64,000 bases of DNA from Pseudomonas putida (GTDB taxonomy: Bacteria; Pseudomonadota; Gammaproteobacteria; Pseudomonadales; Pseudomonadaceae). A program made the position numbers and the translations under genes. Of the stretch, positions 34,421-43,702 are shown piece after piece. Every line of letters starts with the position of its first letter. The first letter of the stretch is position 1. The notes below the pieces were generated by a model. That model made no database searches. It was given only the letters and a program-made list of their open reading frames with translations, and was not told the origin of the DNA. Location of the stretch: NCBI RefSeq assembly GCF_003228315.1, contig NZ_CP029693.1:1426001-1490000 (forward strand), read 5' to 3'.

Positions 34421-35590
34421 TCAGATCATGCTCGGATCAGGTTCCAGGCCCATCAGTTCACGGCCGAGGATTTGCGCACAGACGTCATAGTCGGTGTAGG
34501 CATGCGCGCCCGTCATGTGCGAATCACGGAACAGACGCTGCATCTCGTTGTGTTCGAACCAGGCGTTACCACCAGCAGCTTCGAACAAACGGTCCACGGC
34601 CTGGATACACATCTTGGTGGCGTAGGCCTGATTGGTGCGCCAGAACGCCAGGGTCTCGCGGCTTGGACAACGTTGCTGCTCGCTGTGCTCGGCGTGTTCC
34701 TGCCAGGTCTTCTCGAGAAAGGCCCGTGCAGCGGCCACTTGATGAGTCGACTCAGCCAGACGCATCAGCGCCGGCGTCGCCGCACCGACCGCCGCACCGG
34801 TGTACGCACGCACGCGGGTCTTGGTCTTTTCGCGGAACACTTCAAGCATCCGCTCGGCAACGCCCAGGCTCACGGTGGAAAAACCGCTGGCGAAGTAAGG
34901 ACGGTACGGCGAATAGAAAATCTTGCTGTCCGGGTACAGACCGAAGCCTGCGGATTTGCCTTCCATCATGTCCTTGGCTTTCTGGATGCGGTGTTCCGGC
35001 ACCCGCACATTGTCGATGATCAAGGTCTTGGTGCCGCTGCCTTTCATCCCGGCAGCGAACCAGTCATCACGGATCTGATAATCACTGCGCGGCAGTACCG
35101 CGAAGCAGTAATCCTGAGTGCCTTCAGCGTTCTTGCGGCGGAAACCGACGATCGCCCATTCGGCGTGATCGCAACCGCTGCTCCAGCCCATTTCGCCGCT
35201 GAACAGCACCCCTCCTTCAATTTCTTCGGTGCGCCCGAACGGCGCGATACTGCTGCTGGCCGTGGCATCCGGGTCATCGCCCCAGACTTCCTGCTGCAGT
35301 TCGGCCGAAAACAGCGCCAATTGATGGCTGTGGGTGCAGAGAAGGCTCATGGCCCAGGCGGTGCTGGCGCAAGAGCCTGCGAGCAAAGCAATGCAGTCGG
35401 CAAATTGCGGCAGCGATATTTCCATTCCCCCGAACTTCTTCGGCTGAAAGGCCCGATGCATGCCGATGCTTTTGAGCAGTGCAATGTTCTCGTCGGGGAC
35501 CTTGCGATCCTGTTCAGCCTGGAAGGCGTTGGCAGCGATCGCCGGCAGAATGGACTTGAGGTCTTCAAGGAGCGGGTTTGGCTTTTTCAT
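34421..35590 (-). CDS. 4-hydroxyphenylacetate 3-hydroxylase oxygenase component (C2 type)
   Basis: A 389-residue acyl-CoA-dehydrogenase-fold monooxygenase. The N-terminal helices (LKSILPAIAANAFQAEQDRK), the central barrel with MGWSSGCDHAEWAIVGFRR and the C-terminal helices with AGGNAWFEHNEMQRLFRDSH match the group D flavin monooxygenases such as A. baumannii C2. It uses reduced flavin and oxygen to make 3,4-dihydroxyphenylacetate, the HpaD substrate. It is 57 bases upstream of the reductase gene, forming a two-gene operon divergent from the FeaB-like dehydrogenase. Confidence 0.88.
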   Translation of the reverse strand: MKKPNPLLEDLKSILPAIAANAFQAEQDRKVPDENIALLKSIGMHRAFQPKKFGGMEISLPQFADCIALLAGSCASTAWAMSLLCTHSHQLALFSAELQQEVWGDDPDATASSSIAPFGRTEEIEGGVLFSGEMGWSSGCDHAEWAIVGFRRKNAEGTQDYCFAVLPRSDYQIRDDWFAAGMKGSGTKTLIIDNVRVPEHRIQKAKDMMEGKSAGFGLYPDSKIFYSPYRPYFASGFSTVSLGVAERMLEVFREKTKTRVRAYTGAAVGAATPALMRLAESTHQVAAARAFLEKTWQEHAEHSEQQRCPSRETLAFWRTNQAYATKMCIQAVDRLFEAAGGNAWFEHNEMQRLFRDSHMTGAHAYTDYDVCAQILGRELMGLEPDPSMI

Positions 35591-35850
35591 GGATGGCCCT
35601 GCTTATTATTGAATACCCGGCCAACTACCCGAACCGACGGGTAGCGCTGGATGCAGGGCCAGTATGGAGTGAGCCACGAGCCCAGAAAATGCACCTTCCA
35701 GAGTCAAGATTGTACTTTTCAAAGGCAATACACCAAGGCTTCGAATGGGTCTGGCAGTTACAGTCATAGGCGTGGGCAGGCACAGTCAAGCCAGCCTGAG
35801 ACCCATGGATTAGTCTCGGGGCTTTCTTTGTTCGCCATCAGGAAAATCCC

Positions 35851-37338
35851 ATGAGCGATATCCCGCTGCTGTCCCAAGTTGAAGCCTTCCTGAGTCGAAA
35901 CCATGCGTTGTTCATCGACGGTGGCTACGTTCAGAGTCATTCCAGCCACACACTGGAAGTGGTCAATCCAGCCACCGGCCAAGTCATCGCCCGAGTTGCC
36001 GACGCAGACACGGCCGATGTCGATGCTGCCGTCGAGTCGGCCCGCCGCGGCTTCAGGCAATGGTCCCAAGTCGCCCCGGCAATCCGTGGCAATGTGCTGC
36101 TGAAACTGGCCGACCTGCTGGAGCAGAACCGCGAAGAACTGGCGCAGATCGAAACCTGCCAGTCAGGCAAGATCATCCAGATTTCCCGGGCCTTCGAAGT
36201 CGACCAGGCCGCACACTTTCTGCGCTACTACGCTGGTTGGGCGACCAAGATCAGCGGCCAGACCATCACCCCGTCACTGCCCTCCTTTTCCGGCGAACGC
36301 TATACCGCTTTCACCTTGCGTGAACCGGTCGGGGTAGTGGTCGGCATCGTACCGTGGAACTTCTCGACCATGATCGCCATCTGGAAACTGGCCTCGGCGC
36401 TGGTGACCGGCTGCAGCATCATCATTAAACCCAGTGAGTTCACGCCGTTGACCATCCTGCGGATTGCCGAATTGGCCATCGAAGCGGGCTTGCCTGCTGG
36501 CGCACTGAACGTTTTGACGGGCGGTGGTCTGGTGGGCAAAGGGCTGGTCGAGCACTCGGGAACCGACAAGGTTTCATTTACCGGCTCCGTGCCCACCGGC
36601 ATTGCCGTCGGCCGCAGTGCCATGGGCGCCGGGTTGACCCGCGCAACACTGGAACTCGGTGGCAAAAACTCTGCTGGCTTCCTGCGCGATGTGGATCTGG
36701 ACAAGGCCGTCGATGGCATCATCGAAGCCGGATTCCTGCACTCCGGGCAAATCTGTGCAGCCGCCGAACGCTTCTTCGTCCATCGTTCACAGATCGATCC
36801 GGTCATGGACAAACTGGCCCAACGCTTGAGCACGCTCAATATCGGATCACCACTGGATGAGCGCACCGAATTCGGCCCAGTCACCAATCGCCAACATCAG
36901 CTGAAACTCGGCGAGTACTTCACCAAGGCCCGCGCCGAAAACAACACCATCATTCACGGTGGCAACCTGATCGACGGCCCGGGCTGCTACGTTGAACCGA
37001 CGGTGATTCTCGCCAACAGCGTCAACGACACGCTGCTCAACGAGGAAACGTTCGGCCCGATTGCGACCTTCTTCCCTTACGACACTGAAGAAGAACTGCT
37101 GGAGCTGATGAACAACACGCCTTACGGCTTGAGTGCCAGCCTATGGACCAACGACCTGGGCAAAGCCCTGCGCATGGTGCCTGCGATGAACGCCGGGACA
37201 GTGTGGGTGAACATGCACACGATGCTCGATCCGGCAGTGCCTTTCGGAGGTAACAAATCCTCAGGCGTAGGCCGGGAGTTTGGCAGTGCGTTCATTGATG
37301 ACTACACCGAACTGAAGTCAGTGATGATTCGCTACTGA
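35851..37338 (+). CDS. feaB: phenylacetaldehyde dehydrogenase (FeaB-like)
   Basis: A 495-residue aldehyde dehydrogenase. Active-site parts: PWNFSTMIAIWKL with Asn170, LELGGKNSAGF with Glu268, and HSGQICAAAERFFVH with nucleophile Cys302. The sequence and its FeaR neighbourhood point to phenylacetaldehyde or 4-hydroxyphenylacetaldehyde as substrate, giving the acid for the C1/C2 hydroxylase. Substrate is inferred; styrene-pathway relatives (StyD) are similar. It is divergent from the C2 gene over ~260 bases. Confidence 0.85.
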   Translation: MSDIPLLSQVEAFLSRNHALFIDGGYVQSHSSHTLEVVNPATGQVIARVADADTADVDAAVESARRGFRQWSQVAPAIRGNVLLKLADLLEQNREELAQIETCQSGKIIQISRAFEVDQAAHFLRYYAGWATKISGQTITPSLPSFSGERYTAFTLREPVGVVVGIVPWNFSTMIAIWKLASALVTGCSIIIKPSEFTPLTILRIAELAIEAGLPAGALNVLTGGGLVGKGLVEHSGTDKVSFTGSVPTGIAVGRSAMGAGLTRATLELGGKNSAGFLRDVDLDKAVDGIIEAGFLHSGQICAAAERFFVHRSQIDPVMDKLAQRLSTLNIGSPLDERTEFGPVTNRQHQLKLGEYFTKARAENNTIIHGGNLIDGPGCYVEPTVILANSVNDTLLNEETFGPIATFFPYDTEEELLELMNNTPYGLSASLWTNDLGKALRMVPAMNAGTVWVNMHTMLDPAVPFGGNKSSGVGREFGSAFIDDYTELKSVMIRY

Positions 37339-37414
37339 AGCGATCAAATCCGCAGTGGCCGGGCCCAGGAAGACCTGGGTCACTCCACACCAGACATGAC
37401 CGTGTTTTTAAAAA

Positions 37415-37454
37415 CCCATGACCGCCCCGTTTTCGTGGACTGAACGGTCATGGG
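37415..37454. terminator. hairpin between convergent feaB and succinate-semialdehyde dehydrogenase genes
   Basis: CCCATGACCG pairs perfectly with CGGTCATGGG across a 20-base loop. An A-run precedes it. Probably a bidirectional terminator, though the loop is long. Confidence 0.55.
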
Positions 37455-37523
37455 GCTGCCTTTCGACAACTCGGACAATACAGGGTTGGAATTCCTGCTC
37501 TCCAGCAGAGAATCCCATTAACT

Positions 37524-38957
37524 TCAGATGCCTACCTGACTGATGAATTTGGTCGTCAGATAGGCATCCAGACCTTCAGTCCCGCCCTCACTGCCGTGAC
37601 CGCTGGCCTTGATGCCGCCGAACGGCGTTTCCGGCAGGGCCAAACCAAAGTGGTTGATCGAAACCATCCCGGCTTGCAGGCGATTACCCAACTCAGTCGC
37701 GGTCTTCAATGACCGGGTGAATGCAAACGCCGCCAGCCCGTACTCCAGACTGTTGGCTTGCGCTATCACGCTGTCCAGATCATTGAAACGCAACAATGGC
37801 GCCACCGGACCGAAAGGCTCTTCATTGAGAAGACGCGCCTGCTCTGGCAGGTCGGTCAATAGCGTCGGTTGGAAAAAATGGCCGGTGTTGCCGATCCGGC
37901 TTCCGCCTGTCAGCACCGTGGCGCCGAGGTCGCGGGCATCGGCGATCAACTCTTGAACCATCATCAAGCGTCGAGCATTGGCCAGCGGCCCCATCTGGCT
38001 AGCCGGGTCGAAACCGTCGCCCACCTTGAGCTGTCCCGCCAGTTCGGTGAATCGCCGAGAGAAAAGATCAAATACTGCGTCATGCACATAGAAACGCGAG
38101 GGTGAAGCGCACACCTGCCCTGCATTGCGGAACTTGAGGGTGCAGGCCAATGCGGCCGCAGCTTCGACGTCGGCATCCTCGCAGACGATAAACGGCGCGT
38201 GACCGCCCAATTCCATGGTCGTCAGTTTCAAGTGTGTCGCGGCCAGTGCGCCGAGATGTCGACCTACGGAAGTCGAGCCGGTAAAGGACACTTTTCGAAT
38301 AATCGGTGACTTGATCAGGTAATCGGAGATGTGCGCAGGGTTACCGAACACAAGGTTCAGCACGCCCCTGGGCACACCCGCATCGTGGAAACAGCGCACC
38401 AGTTCGATCACCGCTCCCGGCGCCTCCTCCGGCGCCTTGATGATGATGCTGCAGCCCGCGGCCAGAGCCCCGGCTATCTTGCGCACTGCTTGATTGATCG
38501 GAAAGTTCCACGGTGTGAAAGCGGCCACCGGACCGACCGGCTCGCGCACCACCAGTTGGCGTACCGCCGCATTGCGTGAAGGCACGATGCGACCATAGGC
38601 GCGCCGACCTTCCTCGGCATACCACTCAATATGGTCGGCCGCGCTTTTGGCTTCCATGGTCGACTCAGCCAGTGGCTTGCCCTGGTCCAACGTCATGCAC
38701 TCGGCCATCAGCGCGTGGCGCTCGCGTACCAGCAAAGCCGCTCGCCGCAGGATGCCTGAACGGTCGTAGGCAGATGTCGTGGACCATCTCTCAAATCCGC
38801 TCGCGGCCGCTGCCAATGCGGCGTCCAGATCTTCATTCGAAGCGATCGGCAATTGCCCGATCGTCTCGCCCGTCGAAGGATTGATCACAGCCGCAGTGTT
38901 GCCGGCACTGCCGGCAGTCCATTGGCCGTCGATGTAAAACAACAGGTCGGTGTACAT
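37524..38957 (-). CDS. NAD-dependent succinate-semialdehyde dehydrogenase family protein
   Basis: A 477-residue aldehyde dehydrogenase of the GabD/SSADH type: TPWNFPINQA (Asn151), TMELGGHAPFIVCEDAD (Glu249) and NAGQVCASPSRFYV (Cys283), and a C-terminal ETPFGGIKASGHGSEGG. HpaI produces succinate semialdehyde, so oxidation to succinate by this enzyme would complete the island's route into the TCA cycle. Alternatively it could serve the CoA module, whose promoter region it shares (divergent, 164 bases). Confidence 0.82.
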   Translation of the reverse strand: MYTDLLFYIDGQWTAGSAGNTAAVINPSTGETIGQLPIASNEDLDAALAAAASGFERWSTTSAYDRSGILRRAALLVRERHALMAECMTLDQGKPLAESTMEAKSAADHIEWYAEEGRRAYGRIVPSRNAAVRQLVVREPVGPVAAFTPWNFPINQAVRKIAGALAAGCSIIIKAPEEAPGAVIELVRCFHDAGVPRGVLNLVFGNPAHISDYLIKSPIIRKVSFTGSTSVGRHLGALAATHLKLTTMELGGHAPFIVCEDADVEAAAALACTLKFRNAGQVCASPSRFYVHDAVFDLFSRRFTELAGQLKVGDGFDPASQMGPLANARRLMMVQELIADARDLGATVLTGGSRIGNTGHFFQPTLLTDLPEQARLLNEEPFGPVAPLLRFNDLDSVIAQANSLEYGLAAFAFTRSLKTATELGNRLQAGMVSINHFGLALPETPFGGIKASGHGSEGGTEGLDAYLTTKFISQVGI

Positions 38958-39043
38958 GGATCACTCCTCGCAAATGGGTATTGAACGCTAGCGATTGCAA
39001 AGGTATCGGCAACGCATGGGCGGTAACAAAATACACAGCAACA

Positions 39044-39075
39044 GGTTGACACTATCAACCATATACTCGTAAATT
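39044..39075 (+). promoter_or_regulatory. promoter with palindromic operator upstream of the HMG-CoA-lyase-like gene
   Basis: A perfect inverted repeat GGTTGA / TCAACC with a five-base spacer (39044-39060) contains a -35-like TTGACA (39046-39051), with TAAATT (39070-39075) 18 bases on. Another half-site TGTCAACCATG lies at 39086-39096. Similar GTTGAC/GTCAAC arms occur at 45993-46028. Confidence 0.6.
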
Positions 39076-39121
39076 TAGTTCACCATGTCAACCATGTTCC
39101 GTTACCACCTCAGGGGTCCCA

Positions 39122-40084
39122 ATGAGAGACGTCACTCTGTGTGAATGCTTCGCCCGCGACGGTCTGCAGCACGAACCGGACTTTCTGCCTACGCCCACAA
39201 AGCGCCGTTTGGTGGAGCGATTCACCGAAATCGGCTTTCAAAGGGTCGAGGCGACTTCCTACTCCAATCCTGCCGTAATTCCGCAATTTGCCGACGCCAG
39301 CGCTCTGTTGGCGACCCTGCAGCGGCGGGCCGACGTGTTCTACAAAGCGACCTGCGCCAACGTACGAGCCGTCGAGCGAGCTGTCGACGACCTTTCTGCC
39401 GGGCATGGCGCCAACGAAATCAGCTTGCTGGTGTCCGCATCCGAGTCGCATTCGCTGAGAAACCTCAAGCGCAGCCGAGAAGATCAATGGCTGAATATTC
39501 AGCAGATGGCCGATAAGGCCCTCAATCAATTCCGCTTGATCGGTACTGTTTCCGTGGCTTTTGGTTGTCCGTTCGAGGGTCGCGTCAGCGAGGCCAGTGT
39601 GCTGGCGGATGTGGAGCAGTTTGCCAGGCACGGTGTGAAGTTCGTCACCCTTGGCGATACCACCGGCGTCGCAACGCCGCAGAGCGTCAAGCGGCTGTTC
39701 AGTGCCGTGCTGGCGACATTTCCCGAGATCACTCCAATCGCTCATTTCCACGATACCCGCGCGACCGGGCTCGTGAATTACGTCGCTGCCCTCGAAGCCG
39801 GGGTTACCTGGTACGACTGCGCCTTCGGTGGTGTCGGCGGCCATCCGGCCAAGGTCAAGTATGGCGGCGGACACACCGGTAACGTCAGTACCGAAGACTG
39901 GGTCAACCTGCTGGAGTCGATGGGTGTACGCACCGGTATAGACCTGGACCGCCTGCTCGATGTCGCCGCTGAATGCGAAGCCGCGCTTGGCCGCGAGCTC
40001 CACAGCCGGGTCCTGCGCAGTGGGTTGAATCCACTGTTGTCCGCCACTGCTTCCCAAGCCACATCATCCAGCGAAGAGGTGTAA
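39122..40084 (+). CDS. hydroxymethylglutaryl-CoA lyase-like enzyme
   Basis: A 320-residue TIM-barrel enzyme of the DRE-type metallolyase family: RDVTLCECFARDGLQHEP at the N terminus contains the Arg-Asp and Gln-His pair of HMG-CoA lyase, and IAHFHDTRATGLVN the metal-binding His pair. The family cleaves 3-hydroxy-3-methylglutaryl-CoA or related 3-hydroxyacyl-CoA thioesters to acetyl-CoA or another unit. The N-terminal RDVTL corresponds to the DRE region with slight change. The bicupin gene follows by 2 bases. Confidence 0.85.
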   Translation: MRDVTLCECFARDGLQHEPDFLPTPTKRRLVERFTEIGFQRVEATSYSNPAVIPQFADASALLATLQRRADVFYKATCANVRAVERAVDDLSAGHGANEISLLVSASESHSLRNLKRSREDQWLNIQQMADKALNQFRLIGTVSVAFGCPFEGRVSEASVLADVEQFARHGVKFVTLGDTTGVATPQSVKRLFSAVLATFPEITPIAHFHDTRATGLVNYVAALEAGVTWYDCAFGGVGGHPAKVKYGGGHTGNVSTEDWVNLLESMGVRTGIDLDRLLDVAAECEAALGRELHSRVLRSGLNPLLSATASQATSSSEEV

Positions 40085-40086
40085 AA

Positions 40087-40899
40087 ATGCTCAGTCTCAA
40101 TGCCCTTGCACGACAGACCCGATTGATCTGTGGAGTACTGATGCTTTCAACGCAAGTCTTTGCCAGCGACAAATTGCTGCTGGTTGAACGGGATGATTTG
40201 ATGAGAGGCCCGGCGAACGAAATCCTGATTGGCCAGCAGATTTGGGAGATGCACAAAACCGCTTCGTCACTCACCACTCTGGTCCAGCTCGATCAGCAAA
40301 CGCCGGTCGTCAGACATGACATCGGCGAGCGCACGCTGATCGTTTTGCAGGGCACCGTGCTGTTCCATTTCGCCGACCGGGAAGTCACCGCGACAGCTGG
40401 CGATTACGTGGCGATTCCTCCCGGCCAGGCCTACCAGATGACCCCGCAAAACCAGGAGAAAGTCCTGCTACTGGGTTTTGATGTGCCTACCATCGACATG
40501 ACAAAGGCCACCGCTGCAGATTTCTCGACAAACAGTTCCGGCCCCACTCCCGTCGTCAAGAAACAACAATCAGTGATGACCAGTCCTCCCGGCTGGAATG
40601 ATCCAAGTGACCGAGGCTGGACGCTGATAAAAACGCCGGAGAAGCGCGTGAATCTTGTAGAAATGTTCTCCGAGTTGAAAAACCATAGCCATCCTGACGC
40701 CGATCATTCGCTGATCCTTCTCAGTGGCAGTGCACGGGTCGTGACCCCGACTGAGGACCGCATCCTGAAAACTGGCGATTACGTTTCCATCCCGCAGAAT
40801 GTTCCACACAAGTATTACGTCGAGGGTCAGCAATCGGCACTGTTCATCAGCTTCGATGCACCGGCGTACGATTCGGCCAAAACCATCTACTTGGAATGA
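40087..40899 (+). CDS. secreted bicupin protein
   Basis: A 270-residue protein with a hydrophobic signal-like N terminus ending STQVFA (cleavage before SDKLL). Two cupin barrels follow: about residues 70-140 (VRHDIGERTLIVLQGTVLFHF, GDYVAIPPGQAYQM) and 195-260 (HSHPDADHSLILLSGSARVV, GDYVSIPQNVPHKYYV). The second retains His residues for a metal; the first has fewer. Periplasmic location is inferred. Function is unknown. It starts 2 bases after the lyase gene and ends before a strong terminator. Confidence 0.8.
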   Translation: MLSLNALARQTRLICGVLMLSTQVFASDKLLLVERDDLMRGPANEILIGQQIWEMHKTASSLTTLVQLDQQTPVVRHDIGERTLIVLQGTVLFHFADREVTATAGDYVAIPPGQAYQMTPQNQEKVLLLGFDVPTIDMTKATAADFSTNSSGPTPVVKKQQSVMTSPPGWNDPSDRGWTLIKTPEKRVNLVEMFSELKNHSHPDADHSLILLSGSARVVTPTEDRILKTGDYVSIPQNVPHKYYVEGQQSALFISFDAPAYDSAKTIYLE

Positions 40900-40925
40900 C
40901 ACTTCTGCATCCGTAAAGAACAACG

Positions 40926-40958
40926 AAAAAACGCATGGACCTCTGTCCATGCGTTTTT
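40926..40958 (+). terminator. rho-independent terminator after the bicupin gene
   Basis: Ten-base perfect stem ACGCATGGAC / GTCCATGCGT, CTCT loop, flanking A-run and T-run. It can act in both directions for the convergent SDR gene. Confidence 0.93.
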
Positions 40959-40997
40959 GTTTGGCAACTGAATTTGTGCCGTCTCGCCAAGAATGAC

Positions 40998-41789
40998 TCA
41001 GACAGCGGAAAAGCAGTTGTCCACGAATAGCTGGGCACCACTGACAAATGACGCCTCGTCGCTGGCTAAAAACAGTGCGGCGCGGGCCACTTCTTCGGGC
41101 TCGCACAGACGGCCCTGTTGCTGACTGATCGCCTCCTCGCTGGCGTCCACGCCCATGGCCTGCAAGTCGCGCATTTCCCGCTCGCCATGAGGGGTGCGGA
41201 TAAACCCCGGTGCTACCGCGTTGCAGCGAATACCCCTGTCACGAAACTCGACGGCAATGGCGCGTGCGAACATCTGGCAGGCGCCTTTGCTGGCGTTGTA
41301 CACGACCTCCCCCGGGGTCGCGTACTGCGCAGAGATCGAAGAGGTGCAAACGATGCTACCCGAGCCCTTGGCAAGCATTTGTGGAAGCACCGCCTGAGTC
41401 ACCAGGTACATGCTCTTGACGTTAACCGCCAAAAGCCAGTCCCACTCATGCTCCTGCACGTCCAGAAAGGGTTTCACGATCAACGTGCCGGCGTGATTGA
41501 ACAGCACATCCGCCGGGCCGAATTCAGCCAGCCCACGCGCGACGGCCTCACGCACCTGGACGGCCTGCGAAACATCGGCCCCCACCCCAAGTGCTTGACC
41601 GCCATCGGCAATGATCTGTGTCGCGAGTTTGACGGCGGCATCGCCATTCAAATCGATAATGACCACCCTGGCCCCTTCGGCCGCGAACAGCCGGCTTGCG
41701 GCAGCGCCGCAACCACCCGCGCCTCCGGTAATGACGGCCACTTTCCCGGCCAGACGGCCCTTGCCTTCCAACTGCTTGACTTTGCTCAT
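40998..41789 (-). CDS. short-chain dehydrogenase/reductase in the ABC transporter operon
   Basis: A 263-residue SDR: TGGAGGCG in place of TGxxxGxG near residues 21-28, NHAG (~98-101), SSISAQ with the catalytic Ser, YNASK with Tyr/Lys (~165-169) and a C-terminal VSGAQLFVDN. The reaction is unknown. It is the last gene after the ABC importer genes, 117 bases beyond the second permease, and probably acts on the imported compound or its product. Confidence 0.88.
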   Translation of the reverse strand: MSKVKQLEGKGRLAGKVAVITGGAGGCGAAASRLFAAEGARVVIIDLNGDAAVKLATQIIADGGQALGVGADVSQAVQVREAVARGLAEFGPADVLFNHAGTLIVKPFLDVQEHEWDWLLAVNVKSMYLVTQAVLPQMLAKGSGSIVCTSSISAQYATPGEVVYNASKGACQMFARAIAVEFRDRGIRCNAVAPGFIRTPHGEREMRDLQAMGVDASEEAISQQQGRLCEPEEVARAALFLASDEASFVSGAQLFVDNCFSAV

Positions 41790-41906
41790 TGCGGGTTTCC
41801 TTCACGACCGCCACTCATGGCGAATGCTTCTTCAGGGGACGGCACCTGGCGATGACGGCGGTAGGAAGCAAAACAGGCAAGCTCGATAAGGCACCACCGA
41901 ATTGAT

Positions 41907-42734
41907 TCAATGTAGCTGACGACGCTCCAGGCGCTTGATGTATTGCATCGCCACCAGAAGCAGGATCGACAGGACAATCATCAAAGTCGATACCGCGGCC
42001 ACGGTCGGATCGATCTGATCGCGGATATTGGCGAACATCCGCCGGGGCAGCGTGGAGCTCTCGCCGCCGACGATGAACAGCGCAATCACCACCTCATCAA
42101 ATGACGCGATGAAGGCAAACAGCGCACCGGAACAGATCGATAGTCGCAGCTGCGGCAGCGTCACCGTCAGAAAGGCCCAGGGACGCGAAGCACCCAGGCT
42201 GCGTGCGGCCATTTCCTGATTCATGTCGAACCCCTGCAGGCCATTACCCACCGCGATCAGCACAAAAGGTATCGCCAGAACACTATGTGCCAGCACCAGG
42301 CCGGTGATGGAATTGTTCAGACCGGTACGCGAGTAGACAAAAAATACACCCACCGCTACCAGAATGATCGGCACCAGCATCGGCAGCATCATCAGGCTAT
42401 TGACGAGCTTTGCCGCGCCACCACGCACCTGCGAAAGACCATAGGCTGCCAGCGTCCCCAACACAGTGGCGATACAGGTCGACATGACCGCCACTTTCAC
42501 CGTGACCCAGGTCGCCATCATCCACTCCGGCGATCCCAGGTAAGCCTCGTACCAACGCAGGCTCCACTCCCGCGGAGGAAACTCCAGGTACTGCGAGGCA
42601 GAAAATGACATTGGGATCACAATCAGGCACGGAATGATCAGGAACAACAGGATCAATCCGACCAGGGCGTACAACCAGAGCCGATGCGCATGGGTAATCT
42701 GCGTCGGTGTCACCGCTTGATTGAGCTTGAACAT
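41907..42734 (-). CDS. ABC transporter permease (PotC-like, polyamine/opine type)
   Basis: A 275-residue inner-membrane permease with six hydrophobic helices and the EAA loop EMAARSLGASRPWAFLTVTL (about 175-195), where it docks with the ATPase. Belongs to the spermidine/putrescine-type uptake family. Its start shares one base with the stop of the other permease gene (TGATG), so both are translated together. Confidence 0.92.
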   Translation of the reverse strand: MFKLNQAVTPTQITHAHRLWLYALVGLILLFLIIPCLIVIPMSFSASQYLEFPPREWSLRWYEAYLGSPEWMMATWVTVKVAVMSTCIATVLGTLAAYGLSQVRGGAAKLVNSLMMLPMLVPIILVAVGVFFVYSRTGLNNSITGLVLAHSVLAIPFVLIAVGNGLQGFDMNQEMAARSLGASRPWAFLTVTLPQLRLSICSGALFAFIASFDEVVIALFIVGGESSTLPRRMFANIRDQIDPTVAAVSTLMIVLSILLLVAMQYIKRLERRQLH

Positions 42735-43702
42735 CAGCTGTTCCTCCCTTGTTCGTTGAGACCGAACAGTTTGCGCATGCCCCAGAGGATCAACACCGTG
42801 GCGACCAGCAAGGCCACACCCAGTGCACTCGCGGCACCCCAGTTACCGTAGAGCGCGATCGTGTCGCTGATTTTCATCGACCACATCGACACCTTGCCGC
42901 CACCTAACAAGGCCGGCGTCAGGTAGAAGCCCAGGCAAATCACGAAGACCAGCGTGATACCCGAGGCCAGGCCAGGCAGCGACAATCGCAGGAAGACCTG
43001 ACGAAACGCCTGGGCCGGTGTGGCGCCACAATTGGCCGCTGCCGACATCAACAACGGATCAATGTTTTTCATCTTGTCGTAGAGCGGCAGCACCATGAAC
43101 GGCAACATGACGTGGACCATGCCGACAACGGTTCCGAAGAAGTTGTTCACCAGCGCCAGTGGTTCATGGATCAGGCCCAGGTCGAGCAACCAGTTATTGA
43201 TGATCCCCTGGCGCTGTAACAACACCAGCCAGGCGTAGGTACGAACCAGAATCGAAGTCCAGAACGGCAGCAGTACAAAGGCCATGCAAATCTGGCTGGC
43301 GCGTTCGGGCAATTGCGACAGCAGGTACGCCAGTGGATACCCCAGCAGCACGCAAATCAGCGTGACGCAGAACGCCATCTGGAAGGTGATGATGAAGCTG
43401 CTCAGGTACACAGGTCTAAGCAAACGCAGGTAGTTGTCCAGGGTCAGCGCTCCGCTGCTGTCGAAGGCCGACAACCAGAACAGCCACCCCAAGGGCACCG
43501 CCAACACCACGAACACCAGAATGAAACCCGGTAACGTCAAGGAAAGCAGAGCCCAGCGTTCCTTGAGCTCGGCCATCGCCAGGCGATGAACCATCGGGTC
43601 TTCGCCACCGATGGCCGCATTGCCGGTGCGAGCGGAAAGACTGACTTGTTTCATGGGTGCAACCCTCTGGAGCTTTTGACGAGGGGGAAGATCGGCATTC
43701 AT
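42734..43702 (-). CDS. ABC transporter permease (PotB-like, polyamine/opine type)
   Basis: About 322 residues with six hydrophobic helices and an EAA-like loop (SAAANCGATPAQAFRQVFLR). An extended N-terminal tail of ~60 residues precedes helix 1. The start at 43702 overlaps the ATPase gene stop by 4 bases (ATGA); an internal ATG at 43654 (MKQVSLS) has comparable claim. Partner of the PotC-like permease. Confidence 0.9.
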   Translation of the reverse strand: MNADLPPRQKLQRVAPMKQVSLSARTGNAAIGGEDPMVHRLAMAELKERWALLSLTLPGFILVFVVLAVPLGWLFWLSAFDSSGALTLDNYLRLLRPVYLSSFIITFQMAFCVTLICVLLGYPLAYLLSQLPERASQICMAFVLLPFWTSILVRTYAWLVLLQRQGIINNWLLDLGLIHEPLALVNNFFGTVVGMVHVMLPFMVLPLYDKMKNIDPLLMSAAANCGATPAQAFRQVFLRLSLPGLASGITLVFVICLGFYLTPALLGGGKVSMWSMKISDTIALYGNWGAASALGVALLVATVLILWGMRKLFGLNEQGRNS

